Assembly: GCF_001652725.1 (NCBI RefSeq)
Contig: NZ_LWHJ01000011.1
Span: 186,001-250,000 of the forward strand
Length of the DNA: 64,000 nt
Direction of reading: 5' to 3'
DNA from: Pedobacter psychrophilus
Lineage (GTDB): Bacteria > Bacteroidota > Bacteroidia > Sphingobacteriales > Sphingobacteriaceae
Positions 1 through 8,122 of this stretch are shown here, in pieces. Every line of letters begins with the position of its first letter. The first letter of the stretch is position 1. A program made the position numbers and the translations under genes. The notes beneath the pieces were generated by a model that had not been told where the DNA came from, did no database searches, and saw only the letters and a list, made by a program, of their open reading frames with translations.

Positions 1-286
1 TATTATTTAATTCCTCTAAAATTTTAACTGAAGTAAATTTTTTGAAGTCTCTTAATAAATCCGAAAGTTTGTTTGGCTCTTCTGTAGAGATAATTAAATG
101 GATATGATTGCTCATTAAACACCAAGCATGAATTTTAAGCCCTTTATTTTTCTGGCAAAATTCTAGACTATTAATTACAATATCGGCATAAACTTTTCTC
201 GTAAAAATATCAACCCATTGAACCACTGCAAAAGTGATAAAATGAACGGCTTGCTGATTTTTAATTAAATAACCTCTTTCAGACAT
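1..286 (-). CDS. RAYT / Y1 (IS200-like) transposase, 5' end only
   Basis: The reverse strand reads from an ATG at 286 down to the window edge without a stop, giving about 95 residues that begin MSERGYLIKN. The segment HAWCLMSNHIHLI carries the HxH metal-binding motif of Y1 HUH transposases, and the start (polar residues, then HFITFAVVQWVDIFTR) is typical of REP-associated tyrosine transposases. Such enzymes nick single-stranded DNA through a tyrosine and mobilise nearby REP hairpins. The catalytic tyrosine lies beyond the window. Three copies of an 84-bp hairpin repeat start just outside this gene, which fits a RAYT with its own repeats. The family call is firm; that it moves these repeats is inferred. 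Confidence 0.85.
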   Translation of the reverse strand, partial: MSERGYLIKNQQAVHFITFAVVQWVDIFTRKVYADIVINSLEFCQKNKGLKIHAWCLMSNHIHLIISTEEPNKLSDLLRDFKKFTSVKILEELNN

Positions 287-294
287 TGTGAAGC

Positions 295-378
295 TAAAAT
301 AATCTATTTTATCGAGTCTGGAGACTCTTATTTATTTGCTAATCCGTAGAGAACGCTTCGCTAAACTCGACGGACAGT
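295..378. repeat. REP-like hairpin repeat, copy 1
   Basis: An 84-bp unit shared with copies at 428-510 and 1957-2040. It contains a perfect inverted repeat TAAAATA-ATC-TATTTTA, then GAGTCT-GG-AGACTC, then a longer stem TCCGT...ACGGA enclosing the conserved core CGCTTCG. It lies 9 bp from the start of the RAYT gene. The order of hairpins is kept in all copies while the loops vary, as in REP/BIME elements. Confidence 0.8.
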
Positions 379-385
379 AGAGGCC

Positions 386-421
386 TGCTGATTTCTAGTT
401 AAATAACCTCTTTAGACATTG
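386..421 (-). pseudogene. Duplicated relic of the RAYT 5' end
   Basis: About 36 bp here match the first dozen codons of the RAYT gene at 250-290, including the reverse-strand start codon, with several substitutions and one deleted base. Each is followed at the same distance by a copy of the hairpin repeat. The block 250-378 has therefore been tandemly duplicated as 386-510 and then decayed. It is too short to encode a product. Confidence 0.7.
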
Positions 422-427
422 TAAATC

Positions 428-510
428 TAAAATAATCTATTTTATGAAGTCTGTAGACTCTTATTTATTAACTAATCCATAGTAAACGCTTCGCTAACTC
501 TACAGACAGT
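428..510. repeat. REP-like hairpin repeat, copy 2
   Basis: An 83-bp copy of the unit at 295-378. The TAAAATA/TATTTTA stem is intact, the middle hairpin reads AAGTCT-GT-AGACTC, and the CGCTTCG core is conserved. The outer TCCGT/ACGGA stem is weakened (TCCAT against ACAGA). It is the most diverged of the three copies. Confidence 0.8.
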
Positions 511-766
511 TGGTTCTTTGGATGTTAAATAATCATTTACCGCAATTTGTAGAATACAAATGATGCTCATTTTGGATACAAATGATACTCACTGAGTACC
601 CTCCATTCTCCGATATTAGATTCAACATTTAGTTCTGGCAGTGCTTTTATAAAACTCAGCAATCTTGACTTTTTGTAATAATCATTATTAACCCCTATCG
701 GGAACCAACAGCCCCTAACCAAGCTGTCCGAAAAGGAATTTTTTATACACCAATTTATAAACTATT
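511..766. other. Intergenic region before the lipoprotein gene
   Basis: No coding sequence is visible. Two short direct repeats differing by one base, ATACAAATGATGCTCA and ATACAAATGATACTCA, lie at about 554 and 580. The last 60 bp probably hold the promoter and leader of the downstream lipoprotein gene, but no convincing promoter motif could be picked out. Confidence 0.4.
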
Positions 767-1669
767 ATGAAACAAAATTTAAAAACCGCTGCAGTAGTAT
801 GCCTACTAGCTGCCACAGGAACAATGTCTTCTTGCAAAAAAGATGTAAAGGTATTATCAAACGACTCTACAACATCTCCACGAGCTATTTACGACACAAT
901 TGATGAAAAGTTTAACTCCTTTGCCAATGGGGCCTATTATTATGAAGGATCTTACATTAGTAAATTTGGAAATAATTCAAGCAATAATTGGTTTTATGAT
1001 AGAACCTATATATCTAACCCAACTGGTAATGCCAGTCTTCGCATTAAATTAATGCCTATGGCAACAGAGGGAGCATCAGGTGTTCTCGGAAGAACAAATA
1101 TAATTCCTAGAAACATATATCATGTATCATATCGAGTTAAGTTTAGTGCAAATATGGATCTTGCTGAAGGTGGAAAATTGGGTGTAGGTTTAGGTATGGG
1201 GCCAGTACTATCAGGCGAGAATAATGGTGTTAAGCCAAATGTAAATGGAAGTCAGGGTGGTAGCGCTCGCTTGATGTGGAAGAGAGATGGTGCAAATTGG
1301 AAGCTTAAACCCTATTTGTACTATACTAATATGCCTGTAGATTCTAAAGGTAAATATTATGGTACCAATATCGTTTATACTAATGTCTACCCAAGCTCTG
1401 GTAGTATAAGTCGTGATACTTGGTATACAGTAGATATGACAGCTACAAGCAATACTGGTACAAGTAACAATGGTACTATAAATATAAAAATTAATGGCAC
1501 TACTGTATTATACAACAATCAGATTTATTGGGGCAATAACTCACCCGACCAAAGTAATGGAATTATTAAAGCTGTAATGTTTGATACATTTAGAGGCGGC
1601 AATGATTCTACATGGGAATCAAATTCTAACGATAGTTACATTTATTATGATGATATTATCGTTAATTAA
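767..1669 (+). CDS. Surface lipoprotein with polysaccharide lyase 14-like domain
   Basis: A 300-residue protein with a lipoprotein signal peptide: charged start, hydrophobic stretch and lipobox MSSC with the lipidated cysteine at 23. The KKD after the cysteine resembles the surface-export signal of Bacteroidota lipoproteins. The rest matches the jelly-roll layout of PL14-like domains: YRVKFSANMD, GGKLGVGLG, SARLMWKRDG, YLYY, SISRDTWY, then a C-terminal TFRGGNDSTWES and YIYYDDIIVN. A role in binding or cleaving a uronic-acid polysaccharide on the cell surface is inferred; catalysis is unproven. It stands alone, without SusC/D genes or a regulator nearby, which is unusual for a glycan-degrading enzyme. 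A strong hairpin follows at 1702-1727. Confidence 0.7.
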   Translation: MKQNLKTAAVVCLLAATGTMSSCKKDVKVLSNDSTTSPRAIYDTIDEKFNSFANGAYYYEGSYISKFGNNSSNNWFYDRTYISNPTGNASLRIKLMPMATEGASGVLGRTNIIPRNIYHVSYRVKFSANMDLAEGGKLGVGLGMGPVLSGENNGVKPNVNGSQGGSARLMWKRDGANWKLKPYLYYTNMPVDSKGKYYGTNIVYTNVYPSSGSISRDTWYTVDMTATSNTGTSNNGTINIKINGTTVLYNNQIYWGNNSPDQSNGIIKAVMFDTFRGGNDSTWESNSNDSYIYYDDIIVN

Positions 1670-1701
1670 ATAGATGAAATTATAAGCGTCAATTAAATAT
1701 A

Positions 1702-1727
1702 TATCATACGAGTTAGCTCGTATGATA
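1702..1727 (+). terminator. Hairpin downstream of the lipoprotein gene
   Basis: A perfect 11-bp stem, TATCATACGAG pairing with CTCGTATGATA around the loop TTAG, lies 32 bp after the stop codon. The downstream side is AT-rich but lacks a clean T run, so it could be a transcript-end stabiliser rather than a strong intrinsic terminator. Confidence 0.6.
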
Positions 1728-1829
1728 ATATATTCTTAAATCTCAATACCATTTATACCTATTTTAATAACCTCACAAAGTCTGGTTAGGTTCTCATTAA
1801 ATCCAAGCTGTTCTTGATGTTAACGTAGC

Positions 1830-1930
1830 GCATCTCGAACTTGTAATGAATTGGATTTTCAATCCATTTTAGAAAAAAGAAATGTGCAGTTGTGGATTGC
1901 AAATCCACTTTATTTTTGAGTTCGAAATGC
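1830..1930. repeat. Imperfect inverted-repeat element, MITE- or REP-like
   Basis: The outer arms GCATCTCGAAC (1830-1840) and GTTCGAAATGC (1920-1930) are inverted repeats matching at 10 of 11 positions. Inside are two smaller palindromes, ATTGGATTTTCAATCCAT and TGGATTGCAAATCCA, so the element can fold into a branched structure. It has no coding capacity. Its unit differs from the RAYT-linked repeat that begins 26 bp later. Confidence 0.55.
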
Positions 1931-1956
1931 CCTTCGGAACATACCTGAACAGCAGC

Positions 1957-2040
1957 TAAAATAATCTATTTTATCGAGTCTTGAGACTCTTATTTATTTG
2001 ATAATCTCTAGAGAGCGCTTCGCTAAATTCTACTGACAGT
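1957..2040. repeat. REP-like hairpin repeat, copy 3
   Basis: An 84-bp copy of the unit at 295-378, about 1.6 kb away on the far side of the lipoprotein gene and in the same orientation. The TAAAATA/TATTTTA stem is perfect, the middle hairpin is GAGTCT-TG-AGACTC, and the CGCTTCG core is kept. Its separation from copies 1 and 2 shows that the unit is dispersed, not only a local tandem duplication. Confidence 0.8.
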
Positions 2041-2123
2041 GGGACGTTGCTAGGTTAAGAATGGGTATTAATAAAGTTTAAACGCTATCGTTTTTAACAG
2101 ATTAAACTAGCTTTAATGTTATT

Positions 2124-3098
2124 TTATATAAAAAATCTTTGTTCAACTTTTGATTCGGTACTTAAATAATTATTTAGGTTTAAGAAGTTAAGAGCTAGTT
2201 CATTGGATTGAATTTCCAATCTGAAATTATAATCTCCAATCATTTGACAAGCAATCTCATAAATTGATTCACTGGAAAGAAAATCAGCAGGTATACCAAA
2301 AGCTTTAGCAAATTCAATTGTATCCTCTCTCACATTTTTACAAAATATATCATTTGAGAATGGTAATCCATTATACTCCAAATCAACCCAGGGAAGAATA
2401 TCTTTAATTCCTTCCACTAAACATTTATTCTTAGGGAGATAAAAGAAATAACTATATGAATTTTCACTGTAAAAAGCTTCAAATGCAAATTCCATTTCAT
2501 CTTCACAAATTGATAAACTAACTTGAAAATCCTTTGTCCAATTACATGAAGATAATTCAACATATAGAAAGTGCTTCTTTATTATAACTGCATTTATAAT
2601 ATCAATTGAATTTCTCAATACACTCAACTTATATTGATAATCATCTTTAAAGTAGCTTATTTTATTTAATCGTTCTTTACTTTGAATGTTTAAATAGTTG
2701 GTTCTTGGTATACAAACCTTAAAACCAGTTACCGTTCGAGTTATGGTTGATTCACATATTTCTTGCCAATAAGCAGAATTTGATGATTTATCATATATTA
2801 TTAAAACTACTGATACAGAGAAGTTTAACCAGTAGTTTAAATGCTTTCTGGAACCTCTATAAATATATGAATTTGAATTTAGCTCTTTAAAAAAGCTAAT
2901 TCCTGACTTTATTTGAATTGCAAATATTCTACCTGTTGGAAAAGTTTTATTTTGATATGGATTCAATGTTTGGGTTACTTCAACAAAGGCATCTATCCCA
3001 AAATCATTTAAAGATTGTTCACGAAATATCCATTTGAAATCTTCAACAAAAATTTTAGCTACAGAAAAAACTCCTATTCTTTCTTCTCTATTAAACAT
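2124..3098 (-). CDS. DUF4365 domain protein, nuclease-like, with C-terminal extension
   Basis: A 324-residue protein. Residues 1-130 match DUF4365: an opening EERIGVFSVAKIF, then LNDFGIDAFVEV, then RIFAIQIKSG. The acidic residue of GIDAFVEV and the QIK lysine are where a PD-(D/E)XK nuclease active site would sit. The remaining 190 residues are unrecognised and contain no membrane segment. DUF4365 proteins are often found near mobile elements and defence genes. Here the gene stands alone between repeats. DNA cleavage or a defence role is inference. No partner gene is adjacent, so it may act alone or be a remnant of a larger locus. Confidence 0.6.
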   Translation of the reverse strand: MFNREERIGVFSVAKIFVEDFKWIFREQSLNDFGIDAFVEVTQTLNPYQNKTFPTGRIFAIQIKSGISFFKELNSNSYIYRGSRKHLNYWLNFSVSVVLIIYDKSSNSAYWQEICESTITRTVTGFKVCIPRTNYLNIQSKERLNKISYFKDDYQYKLSVLRNSIDIINAVIIKKHFLYVELSSCNWTKDFQVSLSICEDEMEFAFEAFYSENSYSYFFYLPKNKCLVEGIKDILPWVDLEYNGLPFSNDIFCKNVREDTIEFAKAFGIPADFLSSESIYEIACQMIGDYNFRLEIQSNELALNFLNLNNYLSTESKVEQRFFI

Positions 3099-3226
3099 AA
3101 TTTCATGTTGATTATAATTTACAGATTTTGGATAGTTATATAAAATTACATAAGCTAATAATCATTTATAAATACGAAAAACTTTAAAATTTGATTTATT
3201 TAATTATAAGTAAACCCTCTATAAAT

Positions 3227-3301
3227 CGTATAGTAAGGCTTTAGTGCGAAGTGAAACGAAGCACCGCAACGAAGTGGAGCCTTGTACAGCCTTTCTATCG
3301 G
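3227..3301. repeat. Branched inverted repeat
   Basis: Outer arms CGTATAGTAAGGCT and AGCCTTTCTATCG are near-perfect inverted repeats. Between them GTGC/GCAC and CAC/GTG can form inner stems, giving a multi-arm fold. GAAG-type motifs recur inside. It lies in the 347-bp gap between the DUF4365 and asd genes, which holds nothing else recognisable apart from the asd terminator. Confidence 0.5.
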
Positions 3302-3390
3302 AAGCTAAGAATGATGCACCTTCATTTGTTAAAGACATAAATAATCTGTTTGTGAGATGCTCCTTATCTTCAGCATGACGGTAATAAAAA

Positions 3391-3422
3391 TAAAAAAGCC
3401 TCCCGAAAAATCTGAAGGCTTT
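3391..3422 (-). terminator. Intrinsic terminator of asd
   Basis: On the reverse strand AAAGCCT (3422-3416) pairs with AGGCTTT (3401-3395), followed by a T-rich tract. It lies 24 bp after the asd stop codon. Confidence 0.8.
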
Positions 3423-3445
3423 ATAATTTATTTAGGGGTTTTGAA

Positions 3446-4441
3446 TTATCCTATTAAACCTTTACTTACCAAATACTCCGCAATTTGAACCGCATTAGTA
3501 GCGGCACCTTTACGTAAATTATCGGCAACGCACCACATATTTAAAGTGTTATCTTGAGATTCATCCCTCCGTATTCTACCGACAAAAACTTCATCTTTTT
3601 CGTGGGCATCCATCGGCATTGGGTATTTCGCATTTGCAGGATCATCAACTACAATCACTCCGCTAGTAGCAGCTAAAAGCTCACGCACTTTTGTTAAATC
3701 AAAATCGTTTTCAAACTCAATATTTAATGCTTCGGAATGGCCGCCCATTACTGGAATTCTTACGGTAGTTGCGGTAACGCGGATGCTGTCATCGCCCATA
3801 ATTTTCTTGGTTTCCAAAATCATCTTCATCTCCTCTTTGGTATAACCGTTATCCTGGAAAACATCAATCTGAGGGATTACGTTTAAATCGATAGGATAAG
3901 CATAAGCCATTGGGCCGTCCATAATTCCTTTACGTTCGTTCATTAACTGGTCAACAGCTTTAACGCCAGTACCGGTAACAGATTGGTAGGTAGAAACCAC
4001 CACTCTTTTAATTTTATATTCGTCGTGAAGTGGTTTTAAAGCCACTACCATTTGTATGGTGCTGCAATTTGGGTTGGCAATAATTTTATCTTCGGCAGTT
4101 AAAACATCGGCATTCACTTCTGGTACAACCAATTTTTTTGTTGGGTCCATTCTCCAGGCTGAAGAGTTATCAATAACAGTAGTTCCAACGGCTGCAAATT
4201 TTGGGGCTTGCTCTTTAGAAGTGTCTCCACCTGCAGAAAATAAGGCCACATCTGGCTTCATGGCAATGGCTTCATCAACAGTTACCACTTTGTACTTCTT
4301 TCCCTTAAAATCAATTTCCTTACCCTTGCTTTTTGCTGAAGCAACCGGAATTAATTCTGTAACTGGGAAATTGCGCTCTGCTAAAACTTTTAACATTACC
4401 GTACCAACAAGGCCGGTTGCGCCTACAACTGCAACTTTCAT
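3446..4441 (-). CDS. asd: Aspartate-semialdehyde dehydrogenase
   Basis: A 331-residue enzyme that reduces aspartyl phosphate to aspartate semialdehyde with NADPH, the branch point to lysine/diaminopimelate, methionine and threonine. The N-terminal GATGLVG (residues 7-13) is the NADP-binding loop. The catalytic cysteine is C126 in NPNCST and the catalytic histidine is H235 in GGHSEALN. The length is normal for the family. It is a single-gene unit, with its own terminator downstream and a divergent secreted-protein gene upstream across a 61-bp gap that must hold both promoters. Confidence 0.96.
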   Translation of the reverse strand: MKVAVVGATGLVGTVMLKVLAERNFPVTELIPVASAKSKGKEIDFKGKKYKVVTVDEAIAMKPDVALFSAGGDTSKEQAPKFAAVGTTVIDNSSAWRMDPTKKLVVPEVNADVLTAEDKIIANPNCSTIQMVVALKPLHDEYKIKRVVVSTYQSVTGTGVKAVDQLMNERKGIMDGPMAYAYPIDLNVIPQIDVFQDNGYTKEEMKMILETKKIMGDDSIRVTATTVRIPVMGGHSEALNIEFENDFDLTKVRELLAATSGVIVVDDPANAKYPMPMDAHEKDEVFVGRIRRDESQDNTLNMWCVADNLRKGAATNAVQIAEYLVSKGLIG

Positions 4442-4502
4442 GATTTGATTTTATTTAAATAATTAATTATTAATATCTTGTGTTTGTTTTATTGGCGCAA
4501 AT

Positions 4503-7109
4503 ATGGGAAAGTTTTTACTAGTTTTAATTCTGTTTTCTTCAAAAGTTGCATTTTCGCAACTTAACGACAACTTTACTGATGGAGATTTTACGCAAAACCC
4601 TGCCTGGCAGGCAGATGTAGCTACAAATTTTACAGTCGTAAATGGGCAGTTGCGTTCTAATTCTACTACGTTAAACTCCAATTTTTATATCTCAACACCA
4701 AATACAAAAGCTTTAAACTGCACTTGGGAGTTTGATGTGAATTTACAATTTTCAACTTCTGGAGCTAACTATGTTGATGTTTATTTAATTAGTAATGTTG
4801 CTGATTTAAAAAGCACCAACATTAATGGCTACTTCTTAAGGATGGGAAACACAGACGATGAGGTTGCTTTATATAAAAGGAGCGGGACAATTGTTACCAC
4901 TACAAAAATTATTGATGGGAAAAATGGATCGGTTGGCAGTTCTGCAAATAATCCTTTTAAATTTAAAATAACGAGAGAAAGCAACGGGAACTTCACTTTA
5001 GAAAGAGATAGCACCGGTACCGGAAGTTCTTTTTTGACTGAAGGTTCTATAGTTGATAATAGTTTTACGACCACTACTTCTTTTGGTTTTTTAGTTCAAC
5101 AATCTACAGCCTCTTTTCAGCAAAAACATTTTTTTGATAACATTATCATTCAAGATATTATAGTTGATACTGCTCCGCCTGTATTAAATTCGGCTACTAC
5201 CACAAATGGAACTAATATTAACTTAAGTTTTAATGAACCAGTCGATGCAACTGATGCAGCCATAATCACTCACTATAACATTACTCCGGGAAATATCCAA
5301 CCAACAAGCGCTACAGTTAATGGGAACTTAGTCACTTTAAATTTAGCCAATCAGCTGGCAACAGGAAATTATACGGTTGCGGTGAGTACGGTAAAAGATT
5401 TAAAGGGAAACGTTGCTGCGCCACAAAACAAAGGCTTTTTTTATAAAAAACCTTATACCGCAAAACTAAACGATATTGTAATTAATGAAATTTTTGCCGA
5501 TCCAAGTCCGCAAGTAGATTTACCTTCTGTAGAGTTTATAGAAATTTGGAATCGCAGTACGGAAGATATTGGTTTGGTCGGTTTTAAATACAGCGACCCA
5601 ACTACTATCGCCACTTTTGGCAACGATAGTATTAAAGCCAATTCATACATTGTTTTATGCGCTAAAGCGGATACTTTAGAATTTAAGAAATATGGTAAAG
5701 TAATTGGGCTTTCACCTTGGCCAAGTTTAAACAATGCTAGCGATCAGATAAAACTGATTAATCAAAATGGAGACTTGATTTCTCAGGTTAATTATACCGA
5801 TGCTTGGTATAAAGATGCAGTAAAGAAAAATGGCGGTTGGACATTAGAGTTAATTGATCCTCTTTCTACTTGCAATCCCTCACAAAATTATTCGGCAAGT
5901 ATAGATGTAAGCGGAGGAACGCCCGGTAAACAGAATTCCATTTATTTAACCAACAAGACTACTGCTCCTTTACAATTGCTTAGTGCGGTTTTAAAGGACG
6001 GACAAACCATTTCCTTAACTTTTAATAGAGGTTTAGATAGTTTGCAAGCTACTTTGCCTTCTCATTATTCAATTAATAATGGAGCGGGAATTCCTCAAAG
6101 CGCATTGCCAATTGGCCCGTCTTTTTCTAGCGTAGATTTAAAATATAATCAGGCTTTAAGCCGTAACCAAACCTATACCATTACTGTAAATGGCGTTACA
6201 GATTGTGGAGCAAATACCATCAGCAACCAAACTTTAAGCTTTGTTTATCCAGCTTTAATTGCCAAAGGCGATGTTTTAATCAACGAACTTTTGTATAACC
6301 CAAAAAGTGGGGGAGTAGATTTTGTAGAAGTTTACAATGTTTCTGATAAGATTTTAGATTTTAAGGATTTAAAAATCGCGACAAAAGATGCCATTAAAGA
6401 TTCTGTGGTGAGTATTAGGGCAGTAAGTGCTACAACATTATTATTCCAATCTAAAACTTATTGGGTAATTACCACCAATCCAGATACGGTGAAGGCTCAA
6501 TACACCACTCAAAACAATAATTTTATTAAACTGAGCAGTTTACCTTCCTTTAATGATGATAGCGGAACGGCAATCCTATTGAATAAAGACAGTTCTAAAT
6601 TAGATCAGTTAGATTATAATAAGAAGATGCAGTTTGCATTGTTAAAGGATTTAAACGGAGTTTCATTAGAAAGAAGCAGTTTTACCCAACCTACAAATGC
6701 AGTTGGTAATTTTAGATCTGCTGCCGCTTCTGCCGGTTACGCTACGCCAGGATATAAAAATTCCCAGTTTCTAGAAGATGTAAATCCTGTAGAGGAAATC
6801 TCATTTGTCTCCAAAACTTTTTCTCCAGATAATGATGGTTATGAAGATGTACTTCAAATTCTTTATCAATTCTCACAACCAAACTATGCAGCAAACGTCA
6901 CTATCTATAATGATCAAGGTGCATTGGTGCGTAAACTGATACAAAACCAAACTTTGGCAACATCTGGCCAATGGATTTGGGACGGTTTAGATCAAACAAA
7001 CCAAAAAGCCAAAACAGGTATTTACATTATTTATACAGAGCTTTTCGATTTAGATGGTAATGTGAAGAAATATAAAAGGACAGCGGTCTTAGCTGGAAAG
7101 TTTAATTGA
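4503..7109 (+). CDS. Large secreted multidomain lamin-tail protein
   Basis: An 868-residue exported protein with a signal peptide (about residues 1-19, ending AFSQ). Visible layout: a LamG-like beta-sandwich at about 20-217, an Ig-like SbsA-type segment (TAPPVLNSA, FNEPVDA) at about 222-315, a lamin-tail domain at about 322-480 (IVINEIFADPSP, EFIEIWN), a second Ig-like region to about 583, a second lamin-tail domain at about 588-755 (VLINELLYNP, DFVEVYN) and a FlgD-like C-terminal domain at about 770-868 (FSPDNDGYEDV, WDGLDQ, KTGIYI). Such C-termini are common in secreted Bacteroidota proteins. The role may be adhesion or extracellular assembly; the target is unknown. Its stop overlaps the next start in TGATG, so the regulator behind it is probably co-translated. 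Confidence 0.75.
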   Translation: MGKFLLVLILFSSKVAFSQLNDNFTDGDFTQNPAWQADVATNFTVVNGQLRSNSTTLNSNFYISTPNTKALNCTWEFDVNLQFSTSGANYVDVYLISNVADLKSTNINGYFLRMGNTDDEVALYKRSGTIVTTTKIIDGKNGSVGSSANNPFKFKITRESNGNFTLERDSTGTGSSFLTEGSIVDNSFTTTTSFGFLVQQSTASFQQKHFFDNIIIQDIIVDTAPPVLNSATTTNGTNINLSFNEPVDATDAAIITHYNITPGNIQPTSATVNGNLVTLNLANQLATGNYTVAVSTVKDLKGNVAAPQNKGFFYKKPYTAKLNDIVINEIFADPSPQVDLPSVEFIEIWNRSTEDIGLVGFKYSDPTTIATFGNDSIKANSYIVLCAKADTLEFKKYGKVIGLSPWPSLNNASDQIKLINQNGDLISQVNYTDAWYKDAVKKNGGWTLELIDPLSTCNPSQNYSASIDVSGGTPGKQNSIYLTNKTTAPLQLLSAVLKDGQTISLTFNRGLDSLQATLPSHYSINNGAGIPQSALPIGPSFSSVDLKYNQALSRNQTYTITVNGVTDCGANTISNQTLSFVYPALIAKGDVLINELLYNPKSGGVDFVEVYNVSDKILDFKDLKIATKDAIKDSVVSIRAVSATTLLFQSKTYWVITTNPDTVKAQYTTQNNNFIKLSSLPSFNDDSGTAILLNKDSSKLDQLDYNKKMQFALLKDLNGVSLERSSFTQPTNAVGNFRSAAASAGYATPGYKNSQFLEDVNPVEEISFVSKTFSPDNDGYEDVLQILYQFSQPNYAANVTIYNDQGALVRKLIQNQTLATSGQWIWDGLDQTNQKAKTGIYIIYTELFDLDGNVKKYKRTAVLAGKFN

Positions 7110-7678
7110 TGATAGAAATACTTAAACAACATATCATTAGTCGTTTAGGTGAAGACGTAACTAATTTAAATGAAGTTTTACAAAATTTTAAATCACTAAA
7201 AGTAAGCCGAAATGAAACTATTTTAAATCAAGGAGAGGTTTGTAAATACGTTTATTTTATTGTTTCTGGTTGTTTACAGGTTTATGTTTATGATAAAGAA
7301 TTTAATGAAACTACTAGAGATTTAATTATTGAGGATAATTGGTGTTCAGAATTAATAAGTTTTGGATCTCAGCAACCCGCAACTGAAAACATCAGGGCAG
7401 TAGAGCCATCTGAACTTTTAGCAATAGATAGACAAGGCTTTCAAAATATGATGGAAACTGTTCCTCAGTTTGATAAAGTTTACAAACAAATTCTGGAAGC
7501 ATCTTATGCCAATTCTGTTTACCGCATCAATACTTTTGTAGCATTAACCGCTTTAGAAAGAATAAAATGGTTAATGGATTATCGCCCAAAACTAATGAGC
7601 CGGCTGTCCAGCAAGCTCATCGCATCTTATTTGGGTATCTCACAAGAAACTTTCAGCAGGCTTAAAGCAAAAGTTTAA
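7109..7678 (+). CDS. Crp/Fnr-family transcription regulator
   Basis: A 189-residue protein from the ATG at 7109, which overlaps the preceding TGA by one base; a TTG at 7106 is a less likely start. Residues 20-115 form a cyclic-nucleotide-binding-like jelly roll (NQGEVCKYVYFIVSGCLQVY). The C-terminus is a winged-helix HTH whose recognition helix lies in LGISQETFSRLKAK. No cysteine cluster for an iron-sulphur centre is present, so this is not a classical oxygen-sensing Fnr. A palindrome of the Crp/Fnr type lies 4 bp after the stop codon and before the next operon, which suggests that this regulator controls the YCII-DoxX-VOC genes. Confidence 0.88.
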   Translation: MIEILKQHIISRLGEDVTNLNEVLQNFKSLKVSRNETILNQGEVCKYVYFIVSGCLQVYVYDKEFNETTRDLIIEDNWCSELISFGSQQPATENIRAVEPSELLAIDRQGFQNMMETVPQFDKVYKQILEASYANSVYRINTFVALTALERIKWLMDYRPKLMSRLSSKLIASYLGISQETFSRLKAKV

Positions 7679-7681
7679 AAC

Positions 7682-7697
7682 ATTGACATTTGTCAAT
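7682..7697. promoter_or_regulatory. FNR-like palindromic operator
   Basis: ATTGACATTTGTCAAT is a perfect palindrome with half-sites TTGAC and GTCAA four bases apart, the same geometry as the Fnr box (TTGAT-N4-ATCAA). It lies 61 bp before the YCII gene and just after a Crp/Fnr regulator gene. It is the probable binding site of that protein. Confidence 0.65.
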
Positions 7698-7757
7698 ATT
7701 TAATGATTTCAAATTGTAGAATTTTAACACATCATTCACAATTTAATTATTAAATAC

Positions 7758-8111
7758 ATGAAAGAGTACCTTTTATTATTCCGCAACCTTAGCGGAGAAA
7801 ACAATTATATCCTTACTCCGCAAGATATGGCAGAGGATATGCCGGCATGGCAAAGTTGGATTGGAAACATTGCGATGCAAGGCAAGTTAATTTCTACTCA
7901 ACCTATAGAATACGAAGGGAAGATAGTTTCCAATCAAGGAATAAATCAATGTCCTGATAAAACAGAAAGCAACTTATTGGTTGCGGGTTATCTCATTTGC
8001 AAAGCCGATGATTTAACTGAAGTGGAAGGCTGGAGTAAAAACTGTCCTATCTTAAAATATCCACACGGAAGTGTAGAAATTCGCCCAATTATCCCATTCC
8101 CAAACAATTAA
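7758..8111 (+). CDS. YCII-related domain protein
   Basis: A 117-residue cytoplasmic protein with the YCII ferredoxin-like fold: an N-terminal KEYLLLFRN strand, the segment MPAWQSWIGNIAMQGKLIS, and a C-terminal PHGSVEIRPI. YCII proteins are small dimeric enzymes or enzyme-associated domains, and most have no assigned reaction. It is the first gene of a three-gene unit (YCII, DoxX, VOC) with gaps of 11 and 17 bp, behind an FNR-like operator. The company suggests a response to reactive small molecules or redox stress, which is inference. Confidence 0.75.
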   Translation: MKEYLLLFRNLSGENNYILTPQDMAEDMPAWQSWIGNIAMQGKLISTQPIEYEGKIVSNQGINQCPDKTESNLLVAGYLICKADDLTEVEGWSKNCPILKYPHGSVEIRPIIPFPNN

Positions 8112-8122
8112 TTTAAAACAAA

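Noticed and set aside
4056-4448. Long forward reading frame across asd
   Set aside because: It lies antisense to asd, which has all catalytic motifs, and its translation has no recognisable domain.
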